A stretch of 60,436 nucleotides of DNA from JBBDSV01 sp040904785 (GTDB lineage: Bacteria; Actinomycetota; Nitriliruptoria; Nitriliruptorales; Nitriliruptoraceae), in contig JBBDSV010000007.1 of assembly GCA_040904785.1 (NCBI GenBank), positions 1-60,436 of the forward strand, given 5' to 3'. Every line of letters starts with the position of its first letter. Positions within the stretch are counted from its first letter, which is position 1. This document shows positions 52,835-60,436 of the stretch, piece after piece. The notes under the pieces are model-generated. The model was not told where the DNA came from, did not search any database, and saw only the letters and a list, made by a program, of their open reading frames with translations. The position numbers and the translations under genes are program-made.

Positions 52835-53221
52835 GTGGCCATCAAGAGTCCTCCGACCGAGGCGAGTTCGCGCCGTGTCATCCCCCGCCATCTGACCGAA
52901 GAACAGCGCGAGCGGTTGCTCTGGCTCGTGACCGATCCCGAGCAGTGGGTGCTTCGCCCCGACTGGGAACAGTTCCTGCTTCACGGCGATCATGCAACCC
53001 TCGTCGACACCCATTCGCTGTCGGCAGACCATCGCGAGGCTGCGCTCGCGTGGCTGCGTCAGCAGCGGCACGCGCTCTATCAAGCGCTCCACGGTGATGA
53101 GATCGCTCCCGACGGATGGCTCGAATCGCTGCCGTTGTACGGTCGGCTGAGCGAACCAGCGCCGCCCGCGCGTCCCGCTGCCCGCCGTCCGGTCACCACA
53201 CCGGAGTCACACCGCATCTGA
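52835..53221 (+). CDS. Protein of unknown function (128 residues)
   Basis: Not recognised. Soluble, rich in Arg, Trp, Leu and Glu. Helical core RHLTEEQRERLLWLVTDPEQ, then DWEQFLLHGDHATLVDTHSL and AALAWLRQQRHALYQALHGD; a Pro/Ala-rich tail ends the protein. GTG start with CGGGAG six bases upstream; a TACGCT box lies about 40 bases further up. Divergent from the ars operon (124 bases between starts). Overlaps the end of the convergent thioesterase gene by 15 bases. Confidence 0.65.
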   Translation: MAIKSPPTEASSRRVIPRHLTEEQRERLLWLVTDPEQWVLRPDWEQFLLHGDHATLVDTHSLSADHREAALAWLRQQRHALYQALHGDEIAPDGWLESLPLYGRLSEPAPPARPAARRPVTTPESHRI

Positions 53222-53608
53222 CGTGAGCCTCCGCAACGCTGCGAGGAAGTCGTCCGGAGCCCGCGCGGGGTGCCCGTCGCGATCGGTCACCGCGGTACGC
53301 ACCTCGGCCGTCGCCAACGCGTCGCCACCTCGGCGCAGCTGCTGGCGCCAGCGCGCCGACGCCGGTCGCACCTCGTGCACTGCGGAGACGACGTCGAGCT
53401 CGTCGTCGGCGGCGACCGGCCCGAGATAGCGCACGTGCACCTCGACGACCACGAGGTGGAACCCGCGCTGTTGTAACGCCAGAAGCCCGAATCCGAGCGC
53501 GGCCAGGGCTTCGATGCGTCCCTGTTCAAAATACTGCAGATGGACGGCATGGTTGACGTGTCCATACGGGTCGAGCTCGCTGAACCGAACGTGCAGCGTG
53601 GTCGTCAT
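53207..53608 (-). CDS. Acyl-CoA thioesterase (4-hydroxybenzoyl-CoA/YbgC hotdog family)
   Basis: Hydrolyses an acyl-CoA; 133 residues, single hotdog fold. The catalytic loop is VRFSELDPYGHVNHAVHLQY with Asp and the HVNH turn, followed by the long helix FEQGRIEALAALGFGLLALQ. The rest forms the beta-sheet (VEVHVRYLGPVAADDELDVV). Substrate unknown; family members act on short-chain, aromatic or phospholipid-related CoA esters. The ATG is the first methionine of the family block. Its 3' end overlaps the unknown gene at 52835. Confidence 0.9.
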   Translation of the reverse strand: MTTTLHVRFSELDPYGHVNHAVHLQYFEQGRIEALAALGFGLLALQQRGFHLVVVEVHVRYLGPVAADDELDVVSAVHEVRPASARWRQQLRRGGDALATAEVRTAVTDRDGHPARAPDDFLAALRRLTSDAV

Positions 53609-53701
53609 CTCCCGGCCCTCCGATCACCGCGAGGCTAACCCTCGCGTCATCGCACCCAGGCAAACAGCGACGGATGGTCGCACACGTGGCCACCGATTAG
53701 C

Positions 53702-54715
53702 GTGTCATCCCCCAACGCCGAATTGAACGGCATTACGGTGTTTCGACGAGAAGCCGAGGCGGCCAGCCCCAAGGCCCGCCACGCGGTGCAGAGCGAACGT
53801 CTGCACGATCTCGTGCATCGGCTGACGCATGCACCTGCGGAGTTCTGGCGCACGCAGCTCGCCGACGTCGACGCACGCGAAATCCGCGACATCGCCGACC
53901 TCGGCGATCTCCCGATGATCGACCGCAGCCAGCTCGACGCGCTGCAACCCTGGGGCGTGCGTATCGTGCCCCGCGAGATGACCGTCCGCGCAGTGATCAG
54001 CGAAGCGCCCGCCACGACCCGTGTCGTCGCCTACACGTTGCAGGACCTGCGGACGATCGCCGATCTCGGTGCGCGTGCGCTCGTGTGCGTTGGCGCCCAA
54101 CCCGACGATGTGCTGTATGTCGTCCGCAACCCGTCGACGTTTGCCAGCGAGCGCGGCGGCGAGCAGCTCGGCGCGACGGTCGTCGCGTCATCGGCGACGT
54201 CTCCGCGTATTCCGCTGCGTGCCATGACGGACATCCCGGTGCACGGCATCGTGGCTTCACCGGGCGGACTCGAGCAACTCGACGAGTTGCGGTCCGACGG
54301 CGTCGCGGCGGTCAGCGACCTGCGCTACATCCTTGTCCCGTCCGGTGAGGCGAACGCGGCCGCGGCCGCACCCCTCGACGACCCCACCGATGGCCGACCG
54401 ACGACGGTTCGGCGGTCGCTCGACATCGTCGACGCGATCGCCCCCGCGATCGGCGTCGAGTGTGCGCAGGCACCGACGACGTTTCACGTGTTCGATGACC
54501 ACTATTTCCCCGAGATCATCGACCCCGAGACGGGTCGGCGCCGCGCCGACGGCGCGTCCGGCGAGCTGCTCATCACCACGCTGACGGCCGAAGCGATGCC
54601 GTTGTTGCGCTATCGCACCGGGGTCACGGCGACCATGGTTCGCGAACCCTGCCCCTGTGGGCGCACGCATGTGCGCATCCGGCTTGCGCACGACGAAACC
54701 GGGGTCACGGCTTGA
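53702..54715 (+). CDS. Degenerate phenylacetate-CoA ligase-like (PaaK) protein
   Basis: Three hundred and thirty-seven residues, shorter than PaaK (about 430). The C-terminal half is clear: HVFDDHYFPEIIDPETGRRR, GELLITTLTAEAMPLLRYRT and CPCGRTHVRI. The N-terminal part keeps LPMIDRSQLDALQPWG, but where PaaK has its ATP loop (SSGTTG-type) this protein reads ISEAPATTRVVAYTLQDLRT, with no Gly/Thr-rich loop. The PaaK C-terminal subdomain is missing. Catalysis is doubtful; it may be a binding or scaffold protein, or a decaying gene. The frame is intact. Start uncertain: GTG 53702 directly follows TTAGC and has no ribosome site. Confidence 0.7.
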   Translation: MSSPNAELNGITVFRREAEAASPKARHAVQSERLHDLVHRLTHAPAEFWRTQLADVDAREIRDIADLGDLPMIDRSQLDALQPWGVRIVPREMTVRAVISEAPATTRVVAYTLQDLRTIADLGARALVCVGAQPDDVLYVVRNPSTFASERGGEQLGATVVASSATSPRIPLRAMTDIPVHGIVASPGGLEQLDELRSDGVAAVSDLRYILVPSGEANAAAAAPLDDPTDGRPTTVRRSLDIVDAIAPAIGVECAQAPTTFHVFDDHYFPEIIDPETGRRRADGASGELLITTLTAEAMPLLRYRTGVTATMVREPCPCGRTHVRIRLAHDETGVTA

Positions 54716-55742
54716 CTTCGACCGTCCATTCGTGACGGTCGTCGACGCGACCGTGCTGTACGGCAACCAGCGCCTCTCGCAGCGCGGACGTGTATGGCCC
54801 GAACACCCCGTCGCCGTCGCCGCCTCGGACGCGCACCTCACGCCCGTCGACGGTGACCGTGCCTACGGCGGCCAGCACCGCAGCAGTTCCCGCCAGCGCG
54901 GCCTCGCCGCCGGCCTCGATCCAGTCGACGACGTCGTCGACGGTCACGTGCCGCTCTTCGACGACCATCCCCCGGTCGCGCGCGAGCGTGAGCAGCGAAT
55001 CGCGTGTCACCCCGTGAAGAAATCCGTCATCGAGTTCGGGCGTGACGATCCGCTGTGACGAGACCAATAGCAGGTTCGCCGCGCCGGTCTCCTGCACGAT
55101 GCCGTTCGGCGCGAACAACACCTGATCGGCGCCGTATCGTGCCCGCGCCTGCTGGGTGATGCCCAGCGCCATCACGTAGTTCGCGCCTGCCTTGACCCGG
55201 CCGAACTGCGGCGTCGTCCGCGGGAGCGTCGTTTCCACCACGAGGGTCAGCGGACGTGCCCCGCCCGCGAAGTAGTCACCGACCGGGCTTGCGACGACGA
55301 ACAGCGTCGCCTCAGCCGACGGCGCGGCCGCCGCGCCGATGTTCGGCTCGACACCGAGCAGCACCGGCCGCACGTACAGCGAACCGGGCGCCTCGGGTAC
55401 GACATCGAGGTTGGCGCGCACCGCCGCGACGATGGCATCATGCACCATCGTCGCACCAGGATCAGGGAGTAGCAGGCGCGCCGCGGACGCCGAGAGCCGT
55501 GCGGCATGGCGGTCGGCACGGAACAGCCGGACCTGGCCATCGACGCCGCGGTGCGCCTTGAGGCCTTCGAAACAGGCGCTGCCGTAATGCAGGGCGTGGG
55601 CGAACGGATGCAGTGCCAACGGCGCGGTCAGTGTCACGCTCGGCGCGGCGAAGATGCCGTCGCCGGTCGATGCGACGACCATGTGCGGTGCGACCACGGT
55701 GCCGAACGCCGCCGTCGTCTGCGGTGCAGCGGTCGCGCTCAT
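54705..55742 (-). CDS. ilvE: Branched-chain amino-acid aminotransferase
   Basis: PLP enzyme of Val/Leu/Ile synthesis and breakdown, 345 residues, fold type IV. Seen: LHYGSACFEGLKAHRGVDGQ near the N-terminus, VRPVLLGVEPNIG, the PLP lysine in RVKAGANYVMALGITQQAR, NGIVQETGAANLLLV and GFLHGVTRDSLLTLARDRG. ATG 55742 is chosen because GGAGG sits five bases before it; an ATG further upstream is poorer. Convergent with the PaaK-like gene, overlapping by 11 bases. Confidence 0.95.
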   Translation of the reverse strand: MSATAAPQTTAAFGTVVAPHMVVASTGDGIFAAPSVTLTAPLALHPFAHALHYGSACFEGLKAHRGVDGQVRLFRADRHAARLSASAARLLLPDPGATMVHDAIVAAVRANLDVVPEAPGSLYVRPVLLGVEPNIGAAAAPSAEATLFVVASPVGDYFAGGARPLTLVVETTLPRTTPQFGRVKAGANYVMALGITQQARARYGADQVLFAPNGIVQETGAANLLLVSSQRIVTPELDDGFLHGVTRDSLLTLARDRGMVVEERHVTVDDVVDWIEAGGEAALAGTAAVLAAVGTVTVDGREVRVRGGDGDGVFGPYTSALREALVAVQHGRVDDRHEWTVEVKP

Positions 55743-55765
55743 CACATCCTCCGTCGAGTCGCGGG

Positions 55766-55771
55766 ATACTA
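55766..55771 (-). promoter_or_regulatory. Possible -10 box of ilvE
   Basis: TAGTAT on the minus strand, 23 bases before the ATG, leaving a short leader that contains the GGAGG ribosome site. Confidence 0.4.
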
Positions 55772-55802
55772 CGCCATCCGGCACGCAGCGAGCATCGGGC
55801 GA

Positions 55803-56084
55803 TCAATCGGACTCGCGCGCCAACCGCCCGACACGCGATTGCTGCCGCAGCCCCGATGCGCGCAGCCGTACGACAAGCTCCCGCGCACCGACCGGCGTCG
55901 CGCCGAGCCGAATCGCTTCGACGCGAAGCTCTTCGTCGACGTCATAGTGGTCACCTTGAAACCACCGCTGCTCGAGCCCCAGCCGGGCGGCGAACGCGTG
56001 CAGTTCGGCAATTGACGCATCGCTCACCAAGTGCGCCCAGCGGCGGTCGCGCCACGGCCAGATGGCGTCGTCAACCAGAATCAT
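55803..56084 (-). CDS. DUF4031 family protein
   Basis: Ninety-three residues. Starts MILVDDAIWPWRDRRWAHLV and continues with ELHAFAARLGLEQRWFQGDH and YDVDEELRVEAIRLGATPVG, the conserved DUF4031 blocks, rich in Trp, Asp and His. Function unknown. The start is close behind the YceI gene (seven bases after its stop), so the two are one transcript. No ATP, metal or DNA motif I can name. Confidence 0.85.
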   Translation of the reverse strand: MILVDDAIWPWRDRRWAHLVSDASIAELHAFAARLGLEQRWFQGDHYDVDEELRVEAIRLGATPVGARELVVRLRASGLRQQSRVGRLARESD

Positions 56085-56091
56085 GCCGTCC

Positions 56092-56844
56092 TCACGAGGC
56101 GTCTCGCGCAAAGAACAGTTGCCACTCGATCGTCGCCTCTTCCGACGCCGACAGGACGATCGCCGCCGAGGGCACCTCGAGATCGAAATCGTCCAGCGCG
56201 ATCGACAACGATCCGGTGACAACCATCCCGCGTTCGATCACTCCGACCTGAACACGAGCCTCGACCGGCCGGCTGATATCCCGAATCGTGAGGGTGCCAT
56301 CGACGTCGAGTTCGATGATTTCGCCAATGCGCGGGACCTCACCGGGATCGATGACATCGTTGAGCACGAACGACGCCTGTGCATCGGGCCCCAACATGGA
56401 TTGCACGCGACGGTCACGACGCGGATCGTCACTGACGAGGGTGGTGAGATCGGCGTCGACCCGGGCGCTGACGACCGACGTCGACGCGAATTCGATGTGC
56501 CCGCCGACGTCGGGCGTGCGACCGATCGCGGTCGACGCGCCGACGTTGGCCACTTCTTCCTCGATCCGATAGCCGACGAACGTCCCGCGGCCCTCGGCAA
56601 GGTCCAGCGGCCGCGTCGTGTCCACGTGCCAGCGTCCGGTGAGGTCCTCAAGTGGTTCGACCGCCGCGCCGTTCTCGGGAAACAGGTCCTCGGCGATCGA
56701 GGCTTCTTCGTCGTCTTGATCGATGGCACGTTCCGCATCGACCGGAGCGGGCTCGTCGCCGGAAAACCACCACAGCACCCCACCGACGGCCGCCACAGCA
56801 CCACCGACGGCGACAGCCAGCAGGAGCCGGCGAGACGACCCCAT
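56092..56844 (-). CDS. YceI-family protein with N-terminal membrane anchor
   Basis: Two hundred and fifty residues. N-terminal helix about 6-27 (RLLLAVAVGGAVAAVGGVLW) is a signal anchor; a short acidic linker precedes a YceI beta-barrel (about 68-248): GRWHVDTTRPLDLAEGRGTF at its start, EFASTSVVSARVDADLTTLV, SFVLNDVIDPGE, and GTLTIRDISRPVEARVQVGV. YceI proteins bind isoprenoid or other lipids in the periplasm or envelope. Likely extracytoplasmic here. Co-transcribed with the DUF4031 gene. Divergent from the SDR gene. Confidence 0.9.
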   Translation of the reverse strand: MGSSRRLLLAVAVGGAVAAVGGVLWWFSGDEPAPVDAERAIDQDDEEASIAEDLFPENGAAVEPLEDLTGRWHVDTTRPLDLAEGRGTFVGYRIEEEVANVGASTAIGRTPDVGGHIEFASTSVVSARVDADLTTLVSDDPRRDRRVQSMLGPDAQASFVLNDVIDPGEVPRIGEIIELDVDGTLTIRDISRPVEARVQVGVIERGMVVTGSLSIALDDFDLEVPSAAIVLSASEEATIEWQLFFARDAS

Positions 56845-56956
56845 CGAATCCTCCGAATCGTGCGTGACCCTTCACGCGAGCCGAACGGCATCGCGAACGG
56901 TAGCGAGGCGAGGGGCGTCCGCGACGATGGCGCAGCCCGCAACGACCGCACGGCAC

Positions 56957-56962
56957 TACTGT
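56957..56962 (+). promoter_or_regulatory. Possible -10 box of the SDR gene
   Basis: TACTGT, 25 bases before the ATG, followed by AGGAGG at the right distance for translation. Confidence 0.4.
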
Positions 56963-56987
56963 GCGCCCCGGCGTCGTAGGAGGGTCC

Positions 56988-57773
56988 ATGGCAGCCAGGT
57001 GGGACCCGGCGGACCGCGTCGCGGTGATCACGGGCGCCTCCAGCGGGATCGGTGCCGCGACCGCCCTGCGGTTGGCCGCAGCAGGCATGACGGTCGTCGC
57101 CGCGGCGCGTCGCACCGACCGGCTCGCCGATATCGCCGCGCACCACCCCGGAATCTTCCCGCATCCCGTCGACGTCACCGAGACGGCATCGGTCGACCGT
57201 CTCGCCGCGTATGTCTCGCGTGAATTCGGCCGCTGCGACGCGTTGATCAACAATGCCGGGATTCCCGGAGGCGAGTTCCGCACACGGGACCATCTCGACG
57301 ACGCACTGCGCACGCTCGACGTCAACATTTCGGGCGCTGTGCGCGCCATGGCCGCGTTCGGCGATCTGCTGCGCGCGTCCGCGCCGAGCCGCGTGATCAA
57401 TGTGGCGTCGGTCGCCGGCAAACTCGGCGTTGGACCCGCGGCGTATGCGGCGAGCAAGTTCGCGCTGGTCGGCTTCAGCGAGGCGACGGCATTCTCCTGG
57501 TCACGCGACGGCATCGCCGTGTGCCAGTTGAATCCCGGGTTCATCCGGACGGAAGGCTTCCCGCAGAAACAGATCCTGCGAACCCCGGCCGCCCGGATCG
57601 TCGGTGATCCTGACGACGTCGCGCGGGCGATCCATCGCGCGCTCGTGCGCGGCGCGGTCGAGTACACGGTGCCGCGCTGGTACCGCGCCCTGGTCGTCGC
57701 ACGCCACGTCGCAGCGCCTCTCTACTGGCCACTCGCGGCACGTATGGCCCGCGCCACCGGCAGGCGCGAGTGA
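56988..57773 (+). CDS. Short-chain dehydrogenase/reductase
   Basis: NAD(P)-dependent oxidoreductase, 261 residues. Cofactor loop VITGASSGIGAATALRLAAA, NNAGIPGGE, catalytic NVASVAGKLGVGPAAYAASKFALVGF with Ser, Tyr and Lys (YxxxK), and LNPGFIRTEGF. The Arg-rich AAARRTDRL after strand 2 suggests NADP. The C-terminal ~40 residues are hydrophobic/basic (RWYRALVVARHVAAPLYWPL) and may touch a membrane. ATG 56988 with AGGAGG directly before it. Substrate unknown. Confidence 0.92.
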   Translation: MAARWDPADRVAVITGASSGIGAATALRLAAAGMTVVAAARRTDRLADIAAHHPGIFPHPVDVTETASVDRLAAYVSREFGRCDALINNAGIPGGEFRTRDHLDDALRTLDVNISGAVRAMAAFGDLLRASAPSRVINVASVAGKLGVGPAAYAASKFALVGFSEATAFSWSRDGIAVCQLNPGFIRTEGFPQKQILRTPAARIVGDPDDVARAIHRALVRGAVEYTVPRWYRALVVARHVAAPLYWPLAARMARATGRRE

Positions 57774-57776
57774 GCG

Positions 57777-57905
57777 TCACTCGCAGCACTTGCCGATCCA
57801 TCCGCACGCACCGCAGCGTGTATGCGCGTGCTCCTGCCGCAGCGGCGCGTCGCAGACCGGGCACGGCGCGCCGGCCACCTGGCCGATATCGCACGGGTTG
57901 GTCAT
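57777..57905 (-). CDS. Zinc-ribbon mini-protein (42 residues)
   Basis: Very short ORF convergent with the SDR gene, starting four bases beyond its stop. It has seven Cys in 42 residues, with two CxxC pairs (CPVC at 15-18, CGACG at 31-35) framing APLRQEHAHTR, plus CDI near the start and KCCE at the end: a zinc-ribbon or rubredoxin-like knuckle. GGAAG lies just before the ATG. Not assigned to a named family; role unknown. Confidence 0.65.
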   Translation of the reverse strand: MTNPCDIGQVAGAPCPVCDAPLRQEHAHTRCGACGWIGKCCE

Positions 57906-58121
57906 CGCTTCCACCCTGCCCTTTCGACGAGCACTGTCTAGCAGCCATCCCCGGCCGGAGGTGACAGGTCGCGACGACTGCGTGCCACCAGCGATGCGGG
58001 GTTGTTAGGTTTCCGCTATCGACCTGGCACGTCCACGCGCAGGTCGGCGGAACGGAATCGCAGTGACAGCGCGCCAGCAGTCCGGCGGGCCACACGTCAC
58101 GGCGCTTGGGTGGCCACGCTG

Positions 58122-58511
58122 ATGGTGTGGCGGCGCTGGCGCACGCGCCGGACTTCGACCGCAGGCGACGACGCCGCCCTGCACGAATCCGAACAACAGC
58201 TGCTCACGATCATGGCCAACGCACCCGTCGGCGTCGCCGTTCTCGACGACGCCGGGCGGTTCCTCGCGGCAAATGCCCGGCTTTGCGACATGCTCGGCCG
58301 CTCCGAGGAGGAGCTTCAAGGACTGACGACGTTGGACGTCACTCATCCGGACGATATCGCTGCCGATCTCGATTTCGGGGCGCGGATCCGTGTGGCGGGA
58401 ACGTCACCGCAGACGCTCGAGAAACGCTTCCTCCGCAGCGACGGCGCCATCGTGTGGGGGCAGGTGAGCGCGACGATGCTGCGTGGCACGGTGGCCGACC
58501 GGACCGGATGA
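58122..58511 (+). CDS. N-terminal PAS fragment of a histidine kinase (frame broken)
   Basis: One hundred and twenty-nine residues from ATG 58122 (GTG 58110 is also possible). After a basic start comes a PAS domain (LLTIMANAPVGVAVLDDAGR, LCDMLGRSEEELQGLTTLDV, THPDDIAADL, KRFLRSDGAIVWGQVSATML). It stops in the last PAS strand. The missing end of that strand (MIGQVIDITDAK) is in another frame immediately downstream, so this and the next entry were one protein; a single-base change near 58480-58495 would rejoin them. The stop overlaps the next ATG (ATGA). Confidence 0.75.
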   Translation: MVWRRWRTRRTSTAGDDAALHESEQQLLTIMANAPVGVAVLDDAGRFLAANARLCDMLGRSEEELQGLTTLDVTHPDDIAADLDFGARIRVAGTSPQTLEKRFLRSDGAIVWGQVSATMLRGTVADRTG

Positions 58512-60016
58512 TCGGTCAGGTCATCGACATCACCGACGCGAAGCACGCGCGTGTCGACCGGGAACAGAACACGTGGCTGCAACGCATCGCCGGTGAACTC
58601 GGCCGCATCGGTGGATGGGCGGTCGACGTCGCCTCCGGCGCGACCCAGTGGTCGGAGACGGTGTTCGACATCGTCGGATCGCGAGGTTCCACACCGCCGA
58701 CGATCGACCATCTGCTCTCCCTGCTCGAACCGCGGGCACGCGCGACCACGCAGGCGGCGTTCGACCGTTGCGTCCAGGAGCAGGAGCGGGTGGATCTCGA
58801 ACTCACCGGACGCAACTTCCTGGGACGCCGGCTCACGGTGCGCATCGTGGGCGAACCGCAGACTGACCAACGCCGCGTCGTACGCATCGTCGGCGCGATG
58901 CAGGACATCACCGCCGCGAAAGAAGTGGCCGAGACCGCCGCCCGTTCGGCCGAAGAACTGCGCAACGCGCTGGAGCACATGACCGACGGCTTGTGCGCAC
59001 TCGACCGCGAATGGCGGGTGATCTACGCCAATCGCGCCGGCGCACGCATGCTCGACACGACCGTTGACGACATGATCGGCGCCGATATCTGGGAGCTGTT
59101 TCCTGAGGCGATGAACAGCGCCGCGCACGCGGCATACGCGGATGTGCTGGCACGGCGCGAGCCCATCCGTATCGATGCGTACCACAACCCCAAACTCAAT
59201 CGGTGGTTCGAGATCGACGCGGTTCCCACGGCGAGAGGGCTGACCGCCTACTTCCGCGACGTCACCGACCGGCGGGCGGAGTGGCACCGTGAGGCGCGCA
59301 TCCTGCAGGCGGAGCGAGACGCAATCGCACGCCTGCGCCAGCTCGATCAGATGAAGAACACGTTCCTCACCGCCGTGTCCCACGAACTGCGGACGCCACT
59401 GGCAGTGGTCGAAGGTGCAGCATCGACGTTGCAGCGTCTCGACCGGAATTTGACCGACCGGCGTCGTCGGGAACTGACCGACGCGCTCGTTGAACACTCC
59501 GGCCGCTTGCGCGACCTGCTTGAGGACCTGCTCGATCTCGAACGCCTCACGAGCACTGACGGTGGGATCCGACCCGAGCCGTTCGACCTTGTCGAACTCG
59601 TCGGCCGCACCGTATCGAGCGCGCGTGGCGACCGCGTCAGGGTTGTGGCGCCAAGCACGACGCCGATCGCCGCTGACCGGGTGCAGGTCGAGCGGATCGT
59701 GGCCAATCTCGTCGGCAACGCGGAGAAGTATGCCCTAGAGGGCGAAATCGTCGTCGAAATACTCGCCGAAGACCTCCACGTCCGGATTGGCGTGCACGAC
59801 GCGGGTCCTGGCATCCCGGCGGACCAGCTGGAGGCGATCTTCGAGCCGTTTCACCGGCTCGACGAGACGCACCCGACCCCTGGCACCGGCGTCGGCCTGG
59901 CGCTCGTCGCACAGTTCGCTCGTGCACACGGCGGCCGTGCCTGGGCGGAGTCGTGGCCCGAGGGCGGCGGACACGTGTTCGTCGAACTGCCGACGCTTCA
60001 GCCGACGCTCGAGTGA
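58508..60016 (+). CDS. PAS-PAS sensor histidine kinase (C-terminal part of the broken gene)
   Basis: Five hundred and two residues. It begins with the end of the first PAS domain (IGQVIDITDAKHARVDREQN), then a second PAS (IGGWAVDVASGATQWSETVF ... GAMQDITAAKE), a third PAS (TDGLCALDREWRVIYANRAG ... AYFRDVTDRRAE), HisKA (FLTAVSHELRTPLAVVEGAA, His292) and HATPase (IVANLVGNAEKYA, DAGPGIPADQLEAIFEPFHR, TGVGLALVAQFARAHGG). No membrane helix, so a cytoplasmic sensor, perhaps of redox or light via PAS. No response regulator follows in the window. Start only by ATGA overlap; probably not a separate gene originally. Confidence 0.82.
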   Translation: MIGQVIDITDAKHARVDREQNTWLQRIAGELGRIGGWAVDVASGATQWSETVFDIVGSRGSTPPTIDHLLSLLEPRARATTQAAFDRCVQEQERVDLELTGRNFLGRRLTVRIVGEPQTDQRRVVRIVGAMQDITAAKEVAETAARSAEELRNALEHMTDGLCALDREWRVIYANRAGARMLDTTVDDMIGADIWELFPEAMNSAAHAAYADVLARREPIRIDAYHNPKLNRWFEIDAVPTARGLTAYFRDVTDRRAEWHREARILQAERDAIARLRQLDQMKNTFLTAVSHELRTPLAVVEGAASTLQRLDRNLTDRRRRELTDALVEHSGRLRDLLEDLLDLERLTSTDGGIRPEPFDLVELVGRTVSSARGDRVRVVAPSTTPIAADRVQVERIVANLVGNAEKYALEGEIVVEILAEDLHVRIGVHDAGPGIPADQLEAIFEPFHRLDETHPTPGTGVGLALVAQFARAHGGRAWAESWPEGGGHVFVELPTLQPTLE

Positions 60017-60436
60017 ACCTCGGCCATAGCCGTCAACGCCGGCCATTCGGCCACTCCCCCATGCTTGCCGCAACCTCTGCTGCACCCGATGCTGCACCCG
60101 ATGCTGCACATCTTGACGAGAGTATTCTCGACGTTTGCCGTTGTGTGGCAAAACCTGCTGTGACCAGGGAGAATGCTCGAATTGCCTTTGTCATCTGTGC
60201 TCACCATTTCGCACCGTTGCTCATGCTCCTGCGGACTGTGTGCGGACTGGTGATGGATCGGCGGCTGTCGCCCCAACGGCGAATGCCACGCTCCAGCGGG
60301 CAAGCGGTCAACCTCTTGTCCCTGCGGCAGTCCCTCGGCCAGCCACGCCTCGACATGTCCTACCTCGGCGGGCGTGCTCCCGACCCCGAGGTCGGCCTGT
60401 GCACGACGACGCTCGATGAATTGACGAACGACGCGG
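60017..60436. other. Right-end region without a confident gene
   Basis: Four hundred and twenty bases after the kinase gene. Several short frames overlap on both strands and none has a recognisable domain. The minus-strand frame ending at 59998 is open to the window edge and could be the tail of a gene entering from the right, but its last 60 codons cross the 12-base repeat and look non-coding. Small inverted repeats are CGAGA/TCTCG (around 60118-60131) and TTTGCC/GGCAAA (around 60134-60152). Confidence 0.5.
60078..60109 (+). repeat. Tandem 12-base repeat, 2.7 copies
   Basis: The unit TGCTGCACCCGA is repeated twice in full and once in part (60078-60089, 60090-60101, 60102-60109). Confidence 0.8.

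Noticed and set aside
60017..60062. Minus-strand sequence GGGGGAGTGGCCGAATGGCC resembling the 5' half of a Ser/Leu tRNA
   Set aside because: No anticodon stem, variable arm or closing acceptor strand follows; it is probably chance similarity in GC-rich DNA.
60138..60170. Shared string TTCTCCCTGGT between the right end (minus strand) and the sigma leader near 39630-39675, read as a possible common mobile-element tail
   Set aside because: Only about eleven bases agree and the flanks differ; too short to separate from chance.

Overview
The window is GC-rich, densely packed actinobacterial DNA. GTG starts are frequent, ATGA start/stop overlaps are common, and several genes appear to be read from leaderless messages behind a TAnnnT -10 box. 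The content (Mrp antiporter, topoisomerase IV, group 1-like sigma factors, a ferrochelatase with extra C-terminal Cys residues, SARP-like regulator, LCP protein, CPD photolyase) suggests an aerobic, probably aquatic Actinomycetota member, most likely of the Acidimicrobiia. That placement is inference from gene content, not a phylogeny. Two runs of exactly ten N (7086-7095, 38267-38276) look like scaffolding gaps of a draft or metagenome assembly.

Layout. 1-3.3 kb: 3' end of acetyl-CoA synthetase and a STAND/SARP-like regulator. 3.4-11.0 kb: a ten-gene Mrp/Mbh-type cation/proton antiporter operon with three NuoL/M/N-like subunits and a split MrpA. 11.1-15.5 kb: a parE-parC pair. 15.5-20.0 kb (minus): MFS exporter, class II aldolase, phosphohexomutase. 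20.0-22.3 kb: XRE-cupin regulator divergent from two coupled sensorless histidine-kinase-like genes. 22.3-24.7 kb (minus): DUF167 gene, tRNA-Gly, dut, photolyase. 24.8-25.1 kb: a 58-residue histone-fold protein with a very strong terminator. 25.2-28.5 kb: MarR regulator, citrate synthase, malic enzyme. 28.6-34.1 kb: two ABC-F proteins, an unknown gene, a stand-alone 5'-3' exonuclease. 34.1-42.2 kb (minus): PBP4, two primary-type sigma factors flanking a YibE/F membrane protein, an ATL repair protein, a 7TM-HD phosphodiesterase. 42.4-51.4 kb: pantothenate kinase, EamA exporter, glycolate-oxidase-like flavo/Fe-S enzyme, ferrochelatase, histidine phosphatase, LCP protein with tyrosine phosphatase, small membrane protein. 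51.4-52.7 kb (minus): compact arsenic operon made of an ArsR-phosphatase fusion, a 54-codon aquaporin remnant and ArsC. 52.8-60 kb: unknown gene, thioesterase, PaaK-like protein without its ATP loop, IlvE, DUF4031, YceI, SDR, a 42-residue zinc ribbon, and a three-PAS histidine kinase broken by a frame change.

The most interesting single item is the small bacterial histone at 24860-25036, whose L2 loop and alpha-3 carry the archaeal-histone Arg/Thr/Asp pattern with exact spacing. Next come the minimal arsenic operon with its mini-aquaporin ORF, the coupled pair of one intact and one degenerate kinase, and the sigma-YibE/F-sigma cluster.
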